From contig JAZKFR010000041.1 of assembly GCA_040386295.1 (NCBI GenBank), positions 1-16,553 on the forward strand: a stretch of 16,553 nucleotides of DNA, given 5' to 3'. The DNA comes from JAZKFR01 sp040386295. GTDB lineage: Bacteria > Pseudomonadota > Gammaproteobacteria > Burkholderiales > Rhodocyclaceae. Within the stretch, counting starts at the first letter, position 1, and every line of letters begins with the position of its first letter. Made by a program: the position numbers and the translations under genes. Under the pieces are notes generated by a model. The model was not told where the DNA came from. It made no database searches and was given only the letters and a program-made list of their open reading frames with translations. This document shows, in pieces, positions 7,018 to 15,900 of the stretch.

Positions 7018-9444
7018 ATGAAACCCGTAAAACAACAAGACCAAAGCAACCTGAAATGGATCGCTGACTTCATCTGGAATATCGCCGACGACCGCCTGCG
7101 CGATGTTTACGTGCGCGGCAAATACCGCGACGTGATTCTTCCCTTCACCGTGCTGCGGCGGCTTGATGCCGTGCTGGAATCGACCAAGCAGGTCGTGCTG
7201 GAGTACAAAAAACTCCTCGATAAAGAGCAACTGGCCGAGCAAGACTGGGCATTGCGCACGGCCGCCGGACAGGCCTTCTACAACACCTCCGAGTTCACCC
7301 TCGCCACGCTGACCGCCAGTGGACAAGGCCAGCGCCTGCGCGACAACTTCGTTAATTACCTAGACGGCTTCTCGCCGAACGTTCAGGACATTCTGGCGAA
7401 ATTCAAATTTCGCGACCAGATCCAAACGATGGTCGAGGCTGACATCCTCGGCCACCTGATCAATGACTTTCTCGATCCCGAGGTCAATCTCTCACCGCTG
7501 CCGGTCAAGGATGCGGATGGCCGAATCAAGCTGCCCGCGCTCGACAACCACAGCATGGGCACCGTGTTTGAAGAACTGATCCGGCGCTTCAACGAAGAGA
7601 ACAACGAAGAGGCTGGTGAACACTTCACGCCACGCGACGTGGTGCAGCTCATGGCCAAACTGCTGTTCCTGCCGGTGGCTGAGAAAATCCAGTCAGGCAC
7701 CTATCTGCTGTACGACGGCAGTTGCGGCACAGGCGGCATGCTGACCGTGGCCGAAGAAGTACTGCACGAGCTGGCCGCCAGCCACGACAAGGACGTATCG
7801 ATTCACCTGTTCGGGCAGGAGATCAACCCCGAGACCTACGCCATTTGCAAAGCCGACCTGCTGCTTAAGGGCGAAGGTGACGAAGCCGAGAACATCGTCG
7901 GCGGCGCCGACAAGTCCACCTTGTCAGCCGACCAGTTCCGCTCGCGCGAATTCGACTTCATGATTTCCAACCCGCCTTACGGCAAAAGTTGGAAGACCGA
8001 CCTCGAGCGTATGGGCGGCAAAAAGGCGTTCAGCGACCCGCGCTTCATCGTCAATCACGGCGGCGATGCCGAGTTCAAGCTCATCACCCGTTCCAGCGAC
8101 GGGCAGCTGATGTTCTTAGTGAACAAGCTGCAAAAAATGAAGCACAACACGCCCAAACCAACCGACATTGGCAGCCGTATCGCACTGGTGCATAACGGCT
8201 CCGCACTGTTCACCGGTGACGCGGGTCAGGGCGAAAGCAACATCCGCCGCTGGGTGCTCGAGAACGACTGGCTCGAAGCCATCATCGCCTTGCCACTTAA
8301 CATCTTCTACAACACCGGCATCGCCACCTACATCTGGGTGCTGGCCAATAAGAAGGCCGCCCACCGCGCTGGCCGCGTGCAGCTGATCGACGCCTCGCAG
8401 TGGTTTCAGCCCATGCGCCGCAACCTCGGCAAGAAAAACTGCGAACTGGCCGACGCCGACATTGCACGCATCCTTCAAGCCTACCTCGACCAGCCGCCCG
8501 CCGATGCCGAAGCCGAAGCCGCAAAGGCAGTGCCCGAAAGCAAGTGGTTCGACAACGCTGACTTCGGCTACTGGAAGATCACCGTCGAACGTCCGCTGCG
8601 CCTCAAAAGCCAGCTCAAACGCAGCGCCATCGAAAGCCTGCGCTTTGCCACCGGCGACGAAGCCCTGCGCAGCGAGATTTATGCCCAGCACGGCGAGACG
8701 CTGTACACAGCGTTCGCCAAGCTCAAGCCGGCAATCGAAGCGTGGCTCAAGGGTGACGACGGCGATGAGGATACCGACGACGAGTCGGACGACCTCAGTG
8801 ACAGCGCCAAGGCGACCAAGAAGGCCGTGCCAGAAAAACGCCGCAAAAAATTGCTCGATCCCGCAACCTGGCTGCGCGACAAGACGCTGATGGAACTGGC
8901 CAAACTGGCGCAGCAAGAACTTGGCGATGGCGTGTTCGATAACCACAACGAATTTCGCGCGCGCTTTGACGCCACGATGAACGCGCACAGCAAGAAGCTC
9001 GGCGCACCCGAGAAAAAAGCCATCTATAAAGCAGTGAGCTGGCGCGACGAAACAGCAGCGCCGGTGATCGCCAAGCGCAGCAAGCTCAAGGCGCGCGAAC
9101 AGCTTGAACCCGGCAAAATCAACCTGCGCGGCACCCACCTAGAAACCGTGGGCAAGGATCGCTGGTTGGTCGAATATGAGGCGGACGCTGATCTGCGCGA
9201 CACCGAGCAAGTGCCGCTCAAGGAGCCCGGTGGCATCGAAGCCTTCTTCGCCCGCGAGGTGCTGCCCCACGCCCCGGATGCGTGGATCGCGATGGACGCG
9301 ACCAAGATCGGCTACGAAATCTCGTTCGCGCGCTATTTCTACAAACCGACCCCGTTGCGCACGCTGGAGCAGATTCGCGCTGACATTCTCAAGCTGGAGG
9401 CGCAGACGGAAGGTTTGCTGCACAAAATTGTGGGGGGGATGTGA
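7018..9444 (+). CDS. hsdM: Type I restriction-modification methylase subunit HsdM, long form
   Basis: This encodes 808 residues, longer than the roughly 500 of classical HsdM. With HsdS it methylates adenine N6 in the target site, protecting host DNA, and it is also part of the restriction complex. The N-terminal HsdM helical domain (LKWIADFIWNIADDRLRDVY) is followed by HFTPRDVVQLM (202-212). The SAM-binding motif I is YDGSCGTGGML (232-242), FGQEINPETYAICKADLLL comes next, and the catalytic motif IV is NPPY (318-321). After about residue 570 there is an acidic stretch (580-595, mostly Asp/Glu/Ser) and a basic KKAVPEKRRKK segment. A C-terminal extension of about 200 residues of unknown role follows. 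Its last base overlaps the hsdS ATG. GC is visibly higher than in guaA. Confidence 0.96.
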   Translation: MKPVKQQDQSNLKWIADFIWNIADDRLRDVYVRGKYRDVILPFTVLRRLDAVLESTKQVVLEYKKLLDKEQLAEQDWALRTAAGQAFYNTSEFTLATLTASGQGQRLRDNFVNYLDGFSPNVQDILAKFKFRDQIQTMVEADILGHLINDFLDPEVNLSPLPVKDADGRIKLPALDNHSMGTVFEELIRRFNEENNEEAGEHFTPRDVVQLMAKLLFLPVAEKIQSGTYLLYDGSCGTGGMLTVAEEVLHELAASHDKDVSIHLFGQEINPETYAICKADLLLKGEGDEAENIVGGADKSTLSADQFRSREFDFMISNPPYGKSWKTDLERMGGKKAFSDPRFIVNHGGDAEFKLITRSSDGQLMFLVNKLQKMKHNTPKPTDIGSRIALVHNGSALFTGDAGQGESNIRRWVLENDWLEAIIALPLNIFYNTGIATYIWVLANKKAAHRAGRVQLIDASQWFQPMRRNLGKKNCELADADIARILQAYLDQPPADAEAEAAKAVPESKWFDNADFGYWKITVERPLRLKSQLKRSAIESLRFATGDEALRSEIYAQHGETLYTAFAKLKPAIEAWLKGDDGDEDTDDESDDLSDSAKATKKAVPEKRRKKLLDPATWLRDKTLMELAKLAQQELGDGVFDNHNEFRARFDATMNAHSKKLGAPEKKAIYKAVSWRDETAAPVIAKRSKLKAREQLEPGKINLRGTHLETVGKDRWLVEYEADADLRDTEQVPLKEPGGIEAFFAREVLPHAPDAWIAMDATKIGYEISFARYFYKPTPLRTLEQIRADILKLEAQTEGLLHKIVGGM
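9432..9438 (+). promoter_or_regulatory. G-run ribosome site for hsdS
   Basis: Seven consecutive G lie five bases before the ATG at 9444, inside the end of hsdM. The ATG overlaps the hsdM TGA (TGATG). An in-frame GTG at 9441 is the alternative start. A homopolymer of seven G is also a possible slippage site. Confidence 0.5.
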
Positions 9445-10847
9445 TGTTGGCAACGAGCACATACCCGAACTACCAGCCGGTTCGCTCCCGATGGGTTAAG
9501 CGTGTGCCGGATCACTGGCGGCTCCTGCGTGCCAAGAACTTCTTACGGGAAATAGACGACCGCACGAAAACCGGTGAGGAAACTCTGCTGTCGATGCGTC
9601 AGCACCGTGGATTGGTTCCGCACAACGATGTTTCCGCGAAGCACATTGCCCCGCAGAATCTCATTGGCTATAAGAAGGCGCAGCCGGACGAACTGGTTTT
9701 GAATCGGATGCAGGCAGGCAATGCCATGTTCTTCCGTAATCGCCTGCTCGGGTTAGTCAGCCCGGATTACGCGGTATTTCGCCTGCTTCGTGATGACAGC
9801 CCTGAATACTTAGGCTTCCTGTTCCGGTCGTGGCCCATGCGCGGGTTGTTCCGGTCTGAATCCAAGGGGCTTGGGACAGGAACTTCGGGCTTCCTGCGGC
9901 TCTATTCAGACCGTTTCGCAGCACTCGAAATCCCGTTGCCACCCAGCACCGAGCAAGATCAGATAGTTGCCTACCTGCGGGCACAGGATGCCCACATCGC
10001 ACGCTTCATCAAGGCTAAACGCGACCTCATCGGCCTGCTCACTGAGCAGAAGCTGCGCATCATCGATCATGCCGTCACGCGCGGGCTGGATTCTTCTGTC
10101 GAGTTGAAACCTTCTGGCATCGAGTGGCTGGGGGATATTCCCCTGCACTGGGATGCGCGGAAGCTGAAGTTCGTTACAAAGCGCATCGTTGGAGGCTCAA
10201 CGCCCAAGAGCGACGAGCCTAGGCACTGGGAAGGCGATGTAGTTTGGGTCACGCCCAAAGATGTCAGCAAGACCGATTTACTGAATAGCTCGCTTCGAAC
10301 AATCACGCGCGAGGGACTTCGTTCCTGCTCCTCCACGCTGGTTCCGGCTGGAAGCATCGTCATTACATCTCGCGCACCCGTAGGCAATGTGGCAATTGCA
10401 GGAGTCGATCTCTGCACCAACCAAGGTTGCAAGGCCATCGTTCCTGCCACTGAGATCATGATTTCTGACTACCTGTTCTTGCTAATCCTGCGAATGAAGG
10501 AACGGCTGCAGGTTCTAGCAAATGGCACTACGTTCGCAGAAATCGGAACCTCTGTTCTTGCAAATGAGTTTGTCCCGCTCCCTCCTGTCTCTGAGCAGGT
10601 GATGATTTGCCGCCGGATCGAGGACGAGTGCAGGCCAGTCAATGAAGCTATCGCCAGAGCCGAAGCAGAAATCAAACTCATCCGCGAATACCGCGACCGG
10701 CAAATCGCCGATGTCGTCACCGGCCAAGTCGACGTACGCGGCTGGGTGCCGAGCCCGGACGACGTGGTGGCCGAGGAAGACCTGACGGCACTGGGTGGCG
10801 ACGAAGAAATCGATACCGACGGGGAAGAAGAGCATGGTGACGACTAA
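9444..10847 (+). CDS. hsdS: Type I restriction-modification specificity subunit HsdS
   Basis: This encodes 467 residues and determines which bipartite DNA sequence the complex recognises. It has the classic two-repeat layout. TRD1 spans about residues 15-160 (entry RVPDHWRLLRAKNFL) and ends at PPSTEQDQIVAYL (166 on), leading into a coiled-coil helix IARFIKAKRDLIGLLTEQK. TRD2 spans about residues 225-375 (entry GIEWLGDIPLHWDARKLKFV) and ends at PPVSEQVMICRRI (380 on), with a second helix AIARAEAEIKLIREYRDRQI. The C-terminus is acidic. Both halves are intact, so a functional bipartite specificity is expected; the target site cannot be read from sequence. It overlaps the next gene by 14 bases. 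Confidence 0.95.
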   Translation: MLATSTYPNYQPVRSRWVKRVPDHWRLLRAKNFLREIDDRTKTGEETLLSMRQHRGLVPHNDVSAKHIAPQNLIGYKKAQPDELVLNRMQAGNAMFFRNRLLGLVSPDYAVFRLLRDDSPEYLGFLFRSWPMRGLFRSESKGLGTGTSGFLRLYSDRFAALEIPLPPSTEQDQIVAYLRAQDAHIARFIKAKRDLIGLLTEQKLRIIDHAVTRGLDSSVELKPSGIEWLGDIPLHWDARKLKFVTKRIVGGSTPKSDEPRHWEGDVVWVTPKDVSKTDLLNSSLRTITREGLRSCSSTLVPAGSIVITSRAPVGNVAIAGVDLCTNQGCKAIVPATEIMISDYLFLLILRMKERLQVLANGTTFAEIGTSVLANEFVPLPPVSEQVMICRRIEDECRPVNEAIARAEAEIKLIREYRDRQIADVVTGQVDVRGWVPSPDDVVAEEDLTALGGDEEIDTDGEEEHGDD

Positions 10848-11907
10848 AAAGCCGGAGCGCACGCTCGCCCTGCCTGCGCAAAACGAGCTCTATGCCACAG
10901 TATCCGGCTTGATCGAGGAAGCCCGCCACACGCTGGCACGTCAGGCCAACAGCACCCTGGTGTTCCTGTTCTGGCGCATTGGGCAACAGGTCAACAGTGA
11001 AGTCCTGAATCACCAGCGGGCGGAGTATGGGCAAAAGATTGTGTCGTCGCTGGCGACACAATTGGTCGCCCACTATGGGCGTAGCTTCGAAGCGCGCAAT
11101 CTGCGCCGCATGATGCAGTTTGCCCAGCAGTTTCCGGACTTCGAAATTGTGTCGCCGCTGGCGACACAATTGAGTTGGGCGCATGTGGTCGAGGTGCTGC
11201 CGCTGAAAACGCCGGAGGCACGTCTTTTCTACCTTGGCGAGACGGCGTCTCGTCAGTTGGGCAAACGTGAGCTGCGTCATCTCATCAGCCGCAAAGCCTA
11301 CGAGCGCAAAGAGATCGCCAACGCGCAACTGTCCGAGGCTTCTGCCATCCCGCTCAACACCTTCAAAGACCCTTATCTGCTGGACGTGCTGGGACTGCAC
11401 GACGGTTATCTTGAAGCGGATCTGGAAGCCGCCATATTGCGAGCGCTGGAGCGCTTCATTCTTGAGTTGGGTGGAGGTTTCACCTTCGTTGCGCGTCAGA
11501 AGCGCATGATCATCGGCGGCGAGGATTTTTACCTCGACCTGCTCTTTTTCCATCGCAGGCTCAAGCGCCTGGTGGCGGTGGAATTGAAACTCGGCAAGTT
11601 CGAGGCTGGGCACAAGGGGCCGATGGAGCTTTACCTCGGCTGGCTCGACCGCTACGAGCGACAGGAGGGTGAAAACGCACCCATCGGCCTGATTCTTTGT
11701 GCCGAGAAAAGCCGTGAACAGATCGAGCTGCTGCAACTAGATCAGGACAACATCATGGTTGCTGAATACTGGACGGTGTTTCCCGAGCGTCCGGTATTTG
11801 AAAGAAAAATCCATGCTTTGCTAGAGAGTGCGCGCGAGCAGTTGGCGCGGCGCAAGGCCTTATTGCCAAAAAAGCTAAAGGAGCTCGCCAATGGCGAAGA
11901 ACACTGA
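10834..11907 (+). CDS. DUF1016 / PDDEXK nuclease-domain protein (YhcG-like)
   Basis: This encodes 357 residues. The N-terminal DUF1016 part shows LVFLFWRIGQQVNSEVL, the ARNLRRMMQFAQQFPDF segment and LSWAHVVEVLPL. The C-terminal PDDEXK-like nuclease domain has GGEDFYLDLLFFHRRL, then LVAVELKLGKF. Candidate catalytic residues are Asp235, Glu250 and Lys252. Family biochemistry is poorly known; members are often embedded in type I hsd operons. The ATG at 10834 with a GAAGAAG site just upstream is preferred over an in-frame GTG at 10795, which lies well inside hsdS. It overlaps hsdS by 14 bases and the next gene by 17, so translation is probably coupled. Two near-identical 27-base hairpin repeats encode residues 69-77 and 105-113. 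Confidence 0.88.
   Translation: MVTTKKPERTLALPAQNELYATVSGLIEEARHTLARQANSTLVFLFWRIGQQVNSEVLNHQRAEYGQKIVSSLATQLVAHYGRSFEARNLRRMMQFAQQFPDFEIVSPLATQLSWAHVVEVLPLKTPEARLFYLGETASRQLGKRELRHLISRKAYERKEIANAQLSEASAIPLNTFKDPYLLDVLGLHDGYLEADLEAAILRALERFILELGGGFTFVARQKRMIIGGEDFYLDLLFFHRRLKRLVAVELKLGKFEAGHKGPMELYLGWLDRYERQEGENAPIGLILCAEKSREQIELLQLDQDNIMVAEYWTVFPERPVFERKIHALLESAREQLARRKALLPKKLKELANGEEH
11038..11064 (+). repeat. Hairpin-forming repeat, copy 1, inside DUF1016
   Basis: Arms ATTGTGTCG (11038-11046) and CGACACAAT (11054-11062) are perfectly complementary around the 7-base loop TCGCTGG. It encodes IVSSLATQL. It matches copy 2 at 11146-11172 except for one base in the loop, and lies exactly 108 bases (36 codons) away, in frame. 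Confidence 0.9.
11146..11172 (+). repeat. Hairpin-forming repeat, copy 2, inside DUF1016
   Basis: Arms AATTGTGTCG (11145-11154) and CGACACAATT (11162-11171) pair over 10 bp around the loop CCGCTGG. It encodes IVSPLATQL. Relative to copy 1, the only change is T to C at the first loop base, turning Ser into Pro. Confidence 0.9.
11878..11883 (+). promoter_or_regulatory. Strong ribosome site for the rhuM-like gene
   Basis: AAGGAG lies seven bases before the ATG at 11891, within the end of the DUF1016 gene. It is the best Shine-Dalgarno match in the operon and fixes the start. Confidence 0.65.
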
Positions 11908-12988
11908 CAAACCCACGTCAACCGATCTCGTGCGTTCTTCGGCAGCGGAATACCTGACCTTCATTGCCGCCACGGGCGCGCAGGAAACTGCCGTAGAGAT
12001 GCGCTATGAAGACGAAAACATTTGGCTCACGCAGAAGATGATGGCCACGCTCTACGACGTGGATGTGCGCACCATCAACGAGCACCTGAAAAAGATCTTC
12101 GCCGATGGCGAGCTGCTGAAGGGCGAGCCAACTATCCGGAATTTCCGGATAGTTCAGGATGAAGGCACGCGGCAGGTGGCGCGCGATACCTGGCACTACA
12201 ACCTGCAGGCCATCATCGCGGTGGGCTTCAAGGTCAATAACCCGCGCGCCGTGCAATTTCGCAAGTGGGCGGGGCAAATCGTCAAGGACTACACCATCCA
12301 AGGCTGGACAATGGATGTGGAACGTCTGAAAAAAGGCCATTTGTTTACCGACGAATACTTTGAGCGGCAACAAGCCGTCATCCGCGAGATTCGTCTGTCC
12401 GAGCGCAAGTTTTATCAGAAGGTCACGGATCTGTATGCCACCGCCTTCGACTACGACAGCAGCGCCCAGACCACGCGCGAGTTTTTTGCGTTGGTGCAAA
12501 ACAAGCTGCACTGGGCGGTGCATCGCCACACGGCGGCAGAAGTGATCGTGGCGCGCGCCGATGCTGGCAAACAGTACATGGGTCTGACCTCGTGGGAGGG
12601 TGCGCCGGACGGAAAAATTGTCAAATCTGATGTGTCGATTGCCAAGAACTACCTGAGCGCGCCAGAGCTGGACTATCTGGAGCGCATCGTCTCGCTGTAT
12701 CTCGACTTCGGCGAGCTGCAAGCCGTGCGAAAAATCCCGATGACGATGGCGGACTGGGCCAAGCGGCTAGACGGCTTTTTGGAGTTCAACGGCAACGAGA
12801 TTCTGACCGGGCCGGGCAAGATCTCGCACGAACAGGCCAAGTTGCACGCCGAAACTGAGTTTCAGAAATACCGCATCGTGCAAGATCAATTGTTCGAGAG
12901 CGATTTCGACCGCCTGCTCAAGCAGGCCGAGTTACCGCGTCTTGAGTCACCACCCAAGGTGCGCACAAAAAAGGGAAGCCGCGAATGA
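11891..12988 (+). CDS. rhuM: RhuM family protein
   Basis: This encodes 365 residues. Recognisable segments of the RhuM family are VEMRYEDENIWLTQKMMATLY, DVRTINEHLKKIF, PTIRNFRIVQDEGTRQVARD, YNLQAIIAVGFKVNNPRAVQ and FRKWAGQIVKDY, followed by ERKFYQKVTDLYATAFDYD in the C-terminal half. The N-terminal part resembles KilA-N/Bro-type DNA-binding modules with a helix-turn-helix (inference). The original RhuM was named from a Salmonella pathogenicity island; its molecular function is unknown, and relatives are frequently encoded between hsd genes. A strong ribosome site fixes the start. It overlaps DUF1016 by 17 bases and hsdR by four. A perfect 25-base palindrome sits in the segment coding for TIRNFRIV. 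Confidence 0.87.
   Translation: MAKNTDKPTSTDLVRSSAAEYLTFIAATGAQETAVEMRYEDENIWLTQKMMATLYDVDVRTINEHLKKIFADGELLKGEPTIRNFRIVQDEGTRQVARDTWHYNLQAIIAVGFKVNNPRAVQFRKWAGQIVKDYTIQGWTMDVERLKKGHLFTDEYFERQQAVIREIRLSERKFYQKVTDLYATAFDYDSSAQTTREFFALVQNKLHWAVHRHTAAEVIVARADAGKQYMGLTSWEGAPDGKIVKSDVSIAKNYLSAPELDYLERIVSLYLDFGELQAVRKIPMTMADWAKRLDGFLEFNGNEILTGPGKISHEQAKLHAETEFQKYRIVQDQLFESDFDRLLKQAELPRLESPPKVRTKKGSRE
12130..12154 (+). repeat. Perfect 25-base palindrome inside rhuM
   Basis: AACTATCCGGA (12130-12140) and TCCGGATAGTT (12144-12154) are exact reverse complements around ATT. The symmetry extends one more base on each side of the central base at 12142. It codes for TIRNFRIV (residues 81-88). Confidence 0.92.
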
Positions 12989-15900
12989 AACCCACCGACA
13001 CCAGCGAAAAGGCGCTGGAACAATTGATCGTCCGCTATCTGGCCGGCATCAGCGAGCACCCAGGCGCCTCGGCGAACGCAATACAGCAGCCGAAGGCGAT
13101 CTATGCTCAGGGTGGTTATGTGCTTGGACGTGCCAGTGATTACAAGCGCGACGTGGCGGTGGACGTGCTGCAGTTGCTGGCGTTTCTGCAAGCTACCCAA
13201 GCCACAGCAGTGGACACGCTGGAACTGTCTGCGGATGGCATCAAGCGCACCCAGTTCTTGCACCGCATCCAGGGCGAGATTAGCAAGCGCGGCGTGGTCG
13301 ATGTGCTGCGCAAGGGCGTGAGCCACGGCCCGGTTCACCTTGATTTGTACAAGCTGCTGCCGACGCCGGGCAACGTCAGCGCTGCCGAAAACTTCAGCAA
13401 GAATATTTTCAGCGTCACCCGCCAATTGCGTTACAGCAACGATGAGTCGCAGCGCTCGCTGGATATGGTGATTTTCATTAACGGTCTGCCGGTGCTGACT
13501 TTCGAGTTGAAGAACTCGCTGACCAAGCAGACTGTCGCCGATGCCATGACGCAGTACCAAACCGACCGTAATCCGGGTGAGCTGCTATTCCAGTTGGGGC
13601 GCTGCGTGGCGCACATGGCGGTGGACGATGCCGAGGTGCGGTTCTGCCCGCATCTCACCGGCAAGACGTCGTGGTTCTTACCGTTTAACCAGGGCTGGAA
13701 CAGCGGTGCGGGCAATCCGCCCAACCCAGACGGCTTGAAAACCGACTATCTGTGGAAGCAGGTGCTGCAAAAAAATTCGCTGGCCAACATCATCGAGAAC
13801 TTCACGCAGGTGGTGGAAGAGGAGAACGAAGAGGGTGGTAAGCGCGGCAAGAAGCGGCGCAAGCAGGTGTTTCCACGGTTTCACCAGCTGCGCACCGTGC
13901 GTGCCTTGCTGCACCGTACGCGCAAGGATGGGGTCGGCAAACGTTATCTCATCCAGCATTCAGCCGGCAGCGGTAAAAGCAACACCATCGCTTGGCTGGC
14001 TCACCAATTGGTGGAACTCAAGACGGCTGCCGATGCGCTGTTGGCTCAGTTCGATTCGGTGATCGTCATCACTGATCGACGCGCGCTGGACACGCAGATC
14101 GCCCGCACCATCAAAAGCTACGACCACGTGGGAGCCATCTTCGGCCATTCTGAGGACGCTGCCGAGCTACGCACCTTCCTACGCAAAGGCAAGAAAATCA
14201 TCGTGACAACGGTGCAAAAGTTTCCGTTCATCCTCGATGAGCTGGGCGATCTTTCCGGCAAGCACTTCGCGCTGTTGATCGACGAAGCGCATTCCAGCCA
14301 GGGCGGCAAGACCACGGCCAAGATGCACATGGCTTTGTCGGGTGCGGCTGGGAACGATGAGGATGACGACGAATCCGTCGAGGACGCCGTCAACAAGCTG
14401 ATCGAGTCGCGCAAGATGTTGTCGAACGCCAGCTACTTTGCCTTCACCGCCACACCGAAAAATCGCACGCTGGAGTTGTTTGGGGAACGCTTCATCGAGG
14501 GCGATGCGGTGCGCTTCCGCTCACCGGAGGAGCTGACTTACACGACCAAGCAGGCGATTCAAGAGGGGTTCATCCTTGACGTGATTGCGCACTACACGTC
14601 AGTGGACAGCTTCTATCACGTCGCCAAGACGGTGCAGGACGACCCGGACTTCGATAAGGTCAAAGCGCTGAAGAAAATTCGCCACTACGTCGAGTCCCAC
14701 GATAAGGCCATCCGCAAGAAGGCGGAGATCATGGTCGATCATTTCGTGGCACAGGTGGTCGGCAAACAAAAAATCGGCGGCAAAGCACGAGCAATGATCG
14801 TCTGCAACGGCATCGCACGGGCTATTGACTACTACCGCGAGGTGTCGGATTACCTCGCTACGATCAAGAGTCCGTTCAAGGCTATCGTGGCGTACTCGGG
14901 CGACGTTGAGATTGGCGGAGTGAAGAAGACCGAGGCCGACCTTAATGGATTTCCGAGCCAGGACATACCCATCAAACTGAAGCAAGACCCGTATCGCTTC
15001 TTGATTGTTGCCAACAAGTTCGTCACCGGCTTCGACGAGCCGCTGTTGCACACAATGTACGTAGACAAGCCTCTGTCGGGCGTGCTGGCAGTACAAACGC
15101 TATCGCGGCTAAACCGCGCCCACCCGCAGAAGCACGATACCTTCGTACTGGACTTTGCCGACAACGCCGAGGCGGTGAAGGTAGCTTTCCAAGACTACTA
15201 CCGCGCCACGATCCAGACCGGCGAAACCGACCCCAACAAGCTGCATGACTTGAAAAACGACCTTGATGCCAAGCAGGTGTATAGCTGGGAGCAGGTTGAG
15301 GATTTGGTAGCGCTCTATGTCGCCGGCGTAGAACGCGACAAGCTCGACCCCATCCTTGACGCTTGCGTTGCTGAGTACATCGACACGTTGAATGAAGACG
15401 GCCAAGTCGAGTTCAAAGGCAAAGCCAAGGCCTTCATGCGCAGCTACGGCTTTCTCGCGGCGATCCTGGCCTACGGGTACCCAGCGTGGGAGAAGCTCTC
15501 GATCTTTTTGAATTTGCTGATCCCCAAGCTACCGGCTCCGAGGGAGGAAGACCTGTCCAAGGGCGTACTGGCCGCCATCGACATCGACAGCTATCGGGTC
15601 GAGGCGCGAGCGTCGTTGAAAATGTCGATGGACGACGCCGACGCCTGCATCGAGCCGCCTCCGCCCAGCATAGGTGGCGGCGGGGGTACAGCGGAAATCG
15701 ACAAACTGTCGAACATCATCAGAGCCTTCAACGATCTGTTTGGCAACATTGAATGGAAAGACGGCGACAAGATTCGCAAGGTGATCACTGAGGAGATTCC
15801 GGCGCGCGTGGCGCAGGACAAGGCTTACCAGAATGCGCAGGCTAACTCCGACAAGCAGAACGCCAAGCTAGAACACGACCAGGCGCTCAGGCGCGTAGTG

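Noticed and set aside
8116..9138. Long minus-strand open frame opposite hsdM
   Set aside because: It is fully antisense to a gene with clear HsdM domains. Long antisense frames are expected in GC-rich coding DNA, and its protein shows no recognisable motif.
10131..10143. GGGGATATTCCCC hairpin in hsdS
   Set aside because: The stem is only 5 bp and can arise by chance in coding sequence; it has no partner copy.
10717..11736. Long minus-strand open frame opposite the DUF1016 gene
   Set aside because: It is antisense to a well-supported coding region and its translation resembles no family I know.
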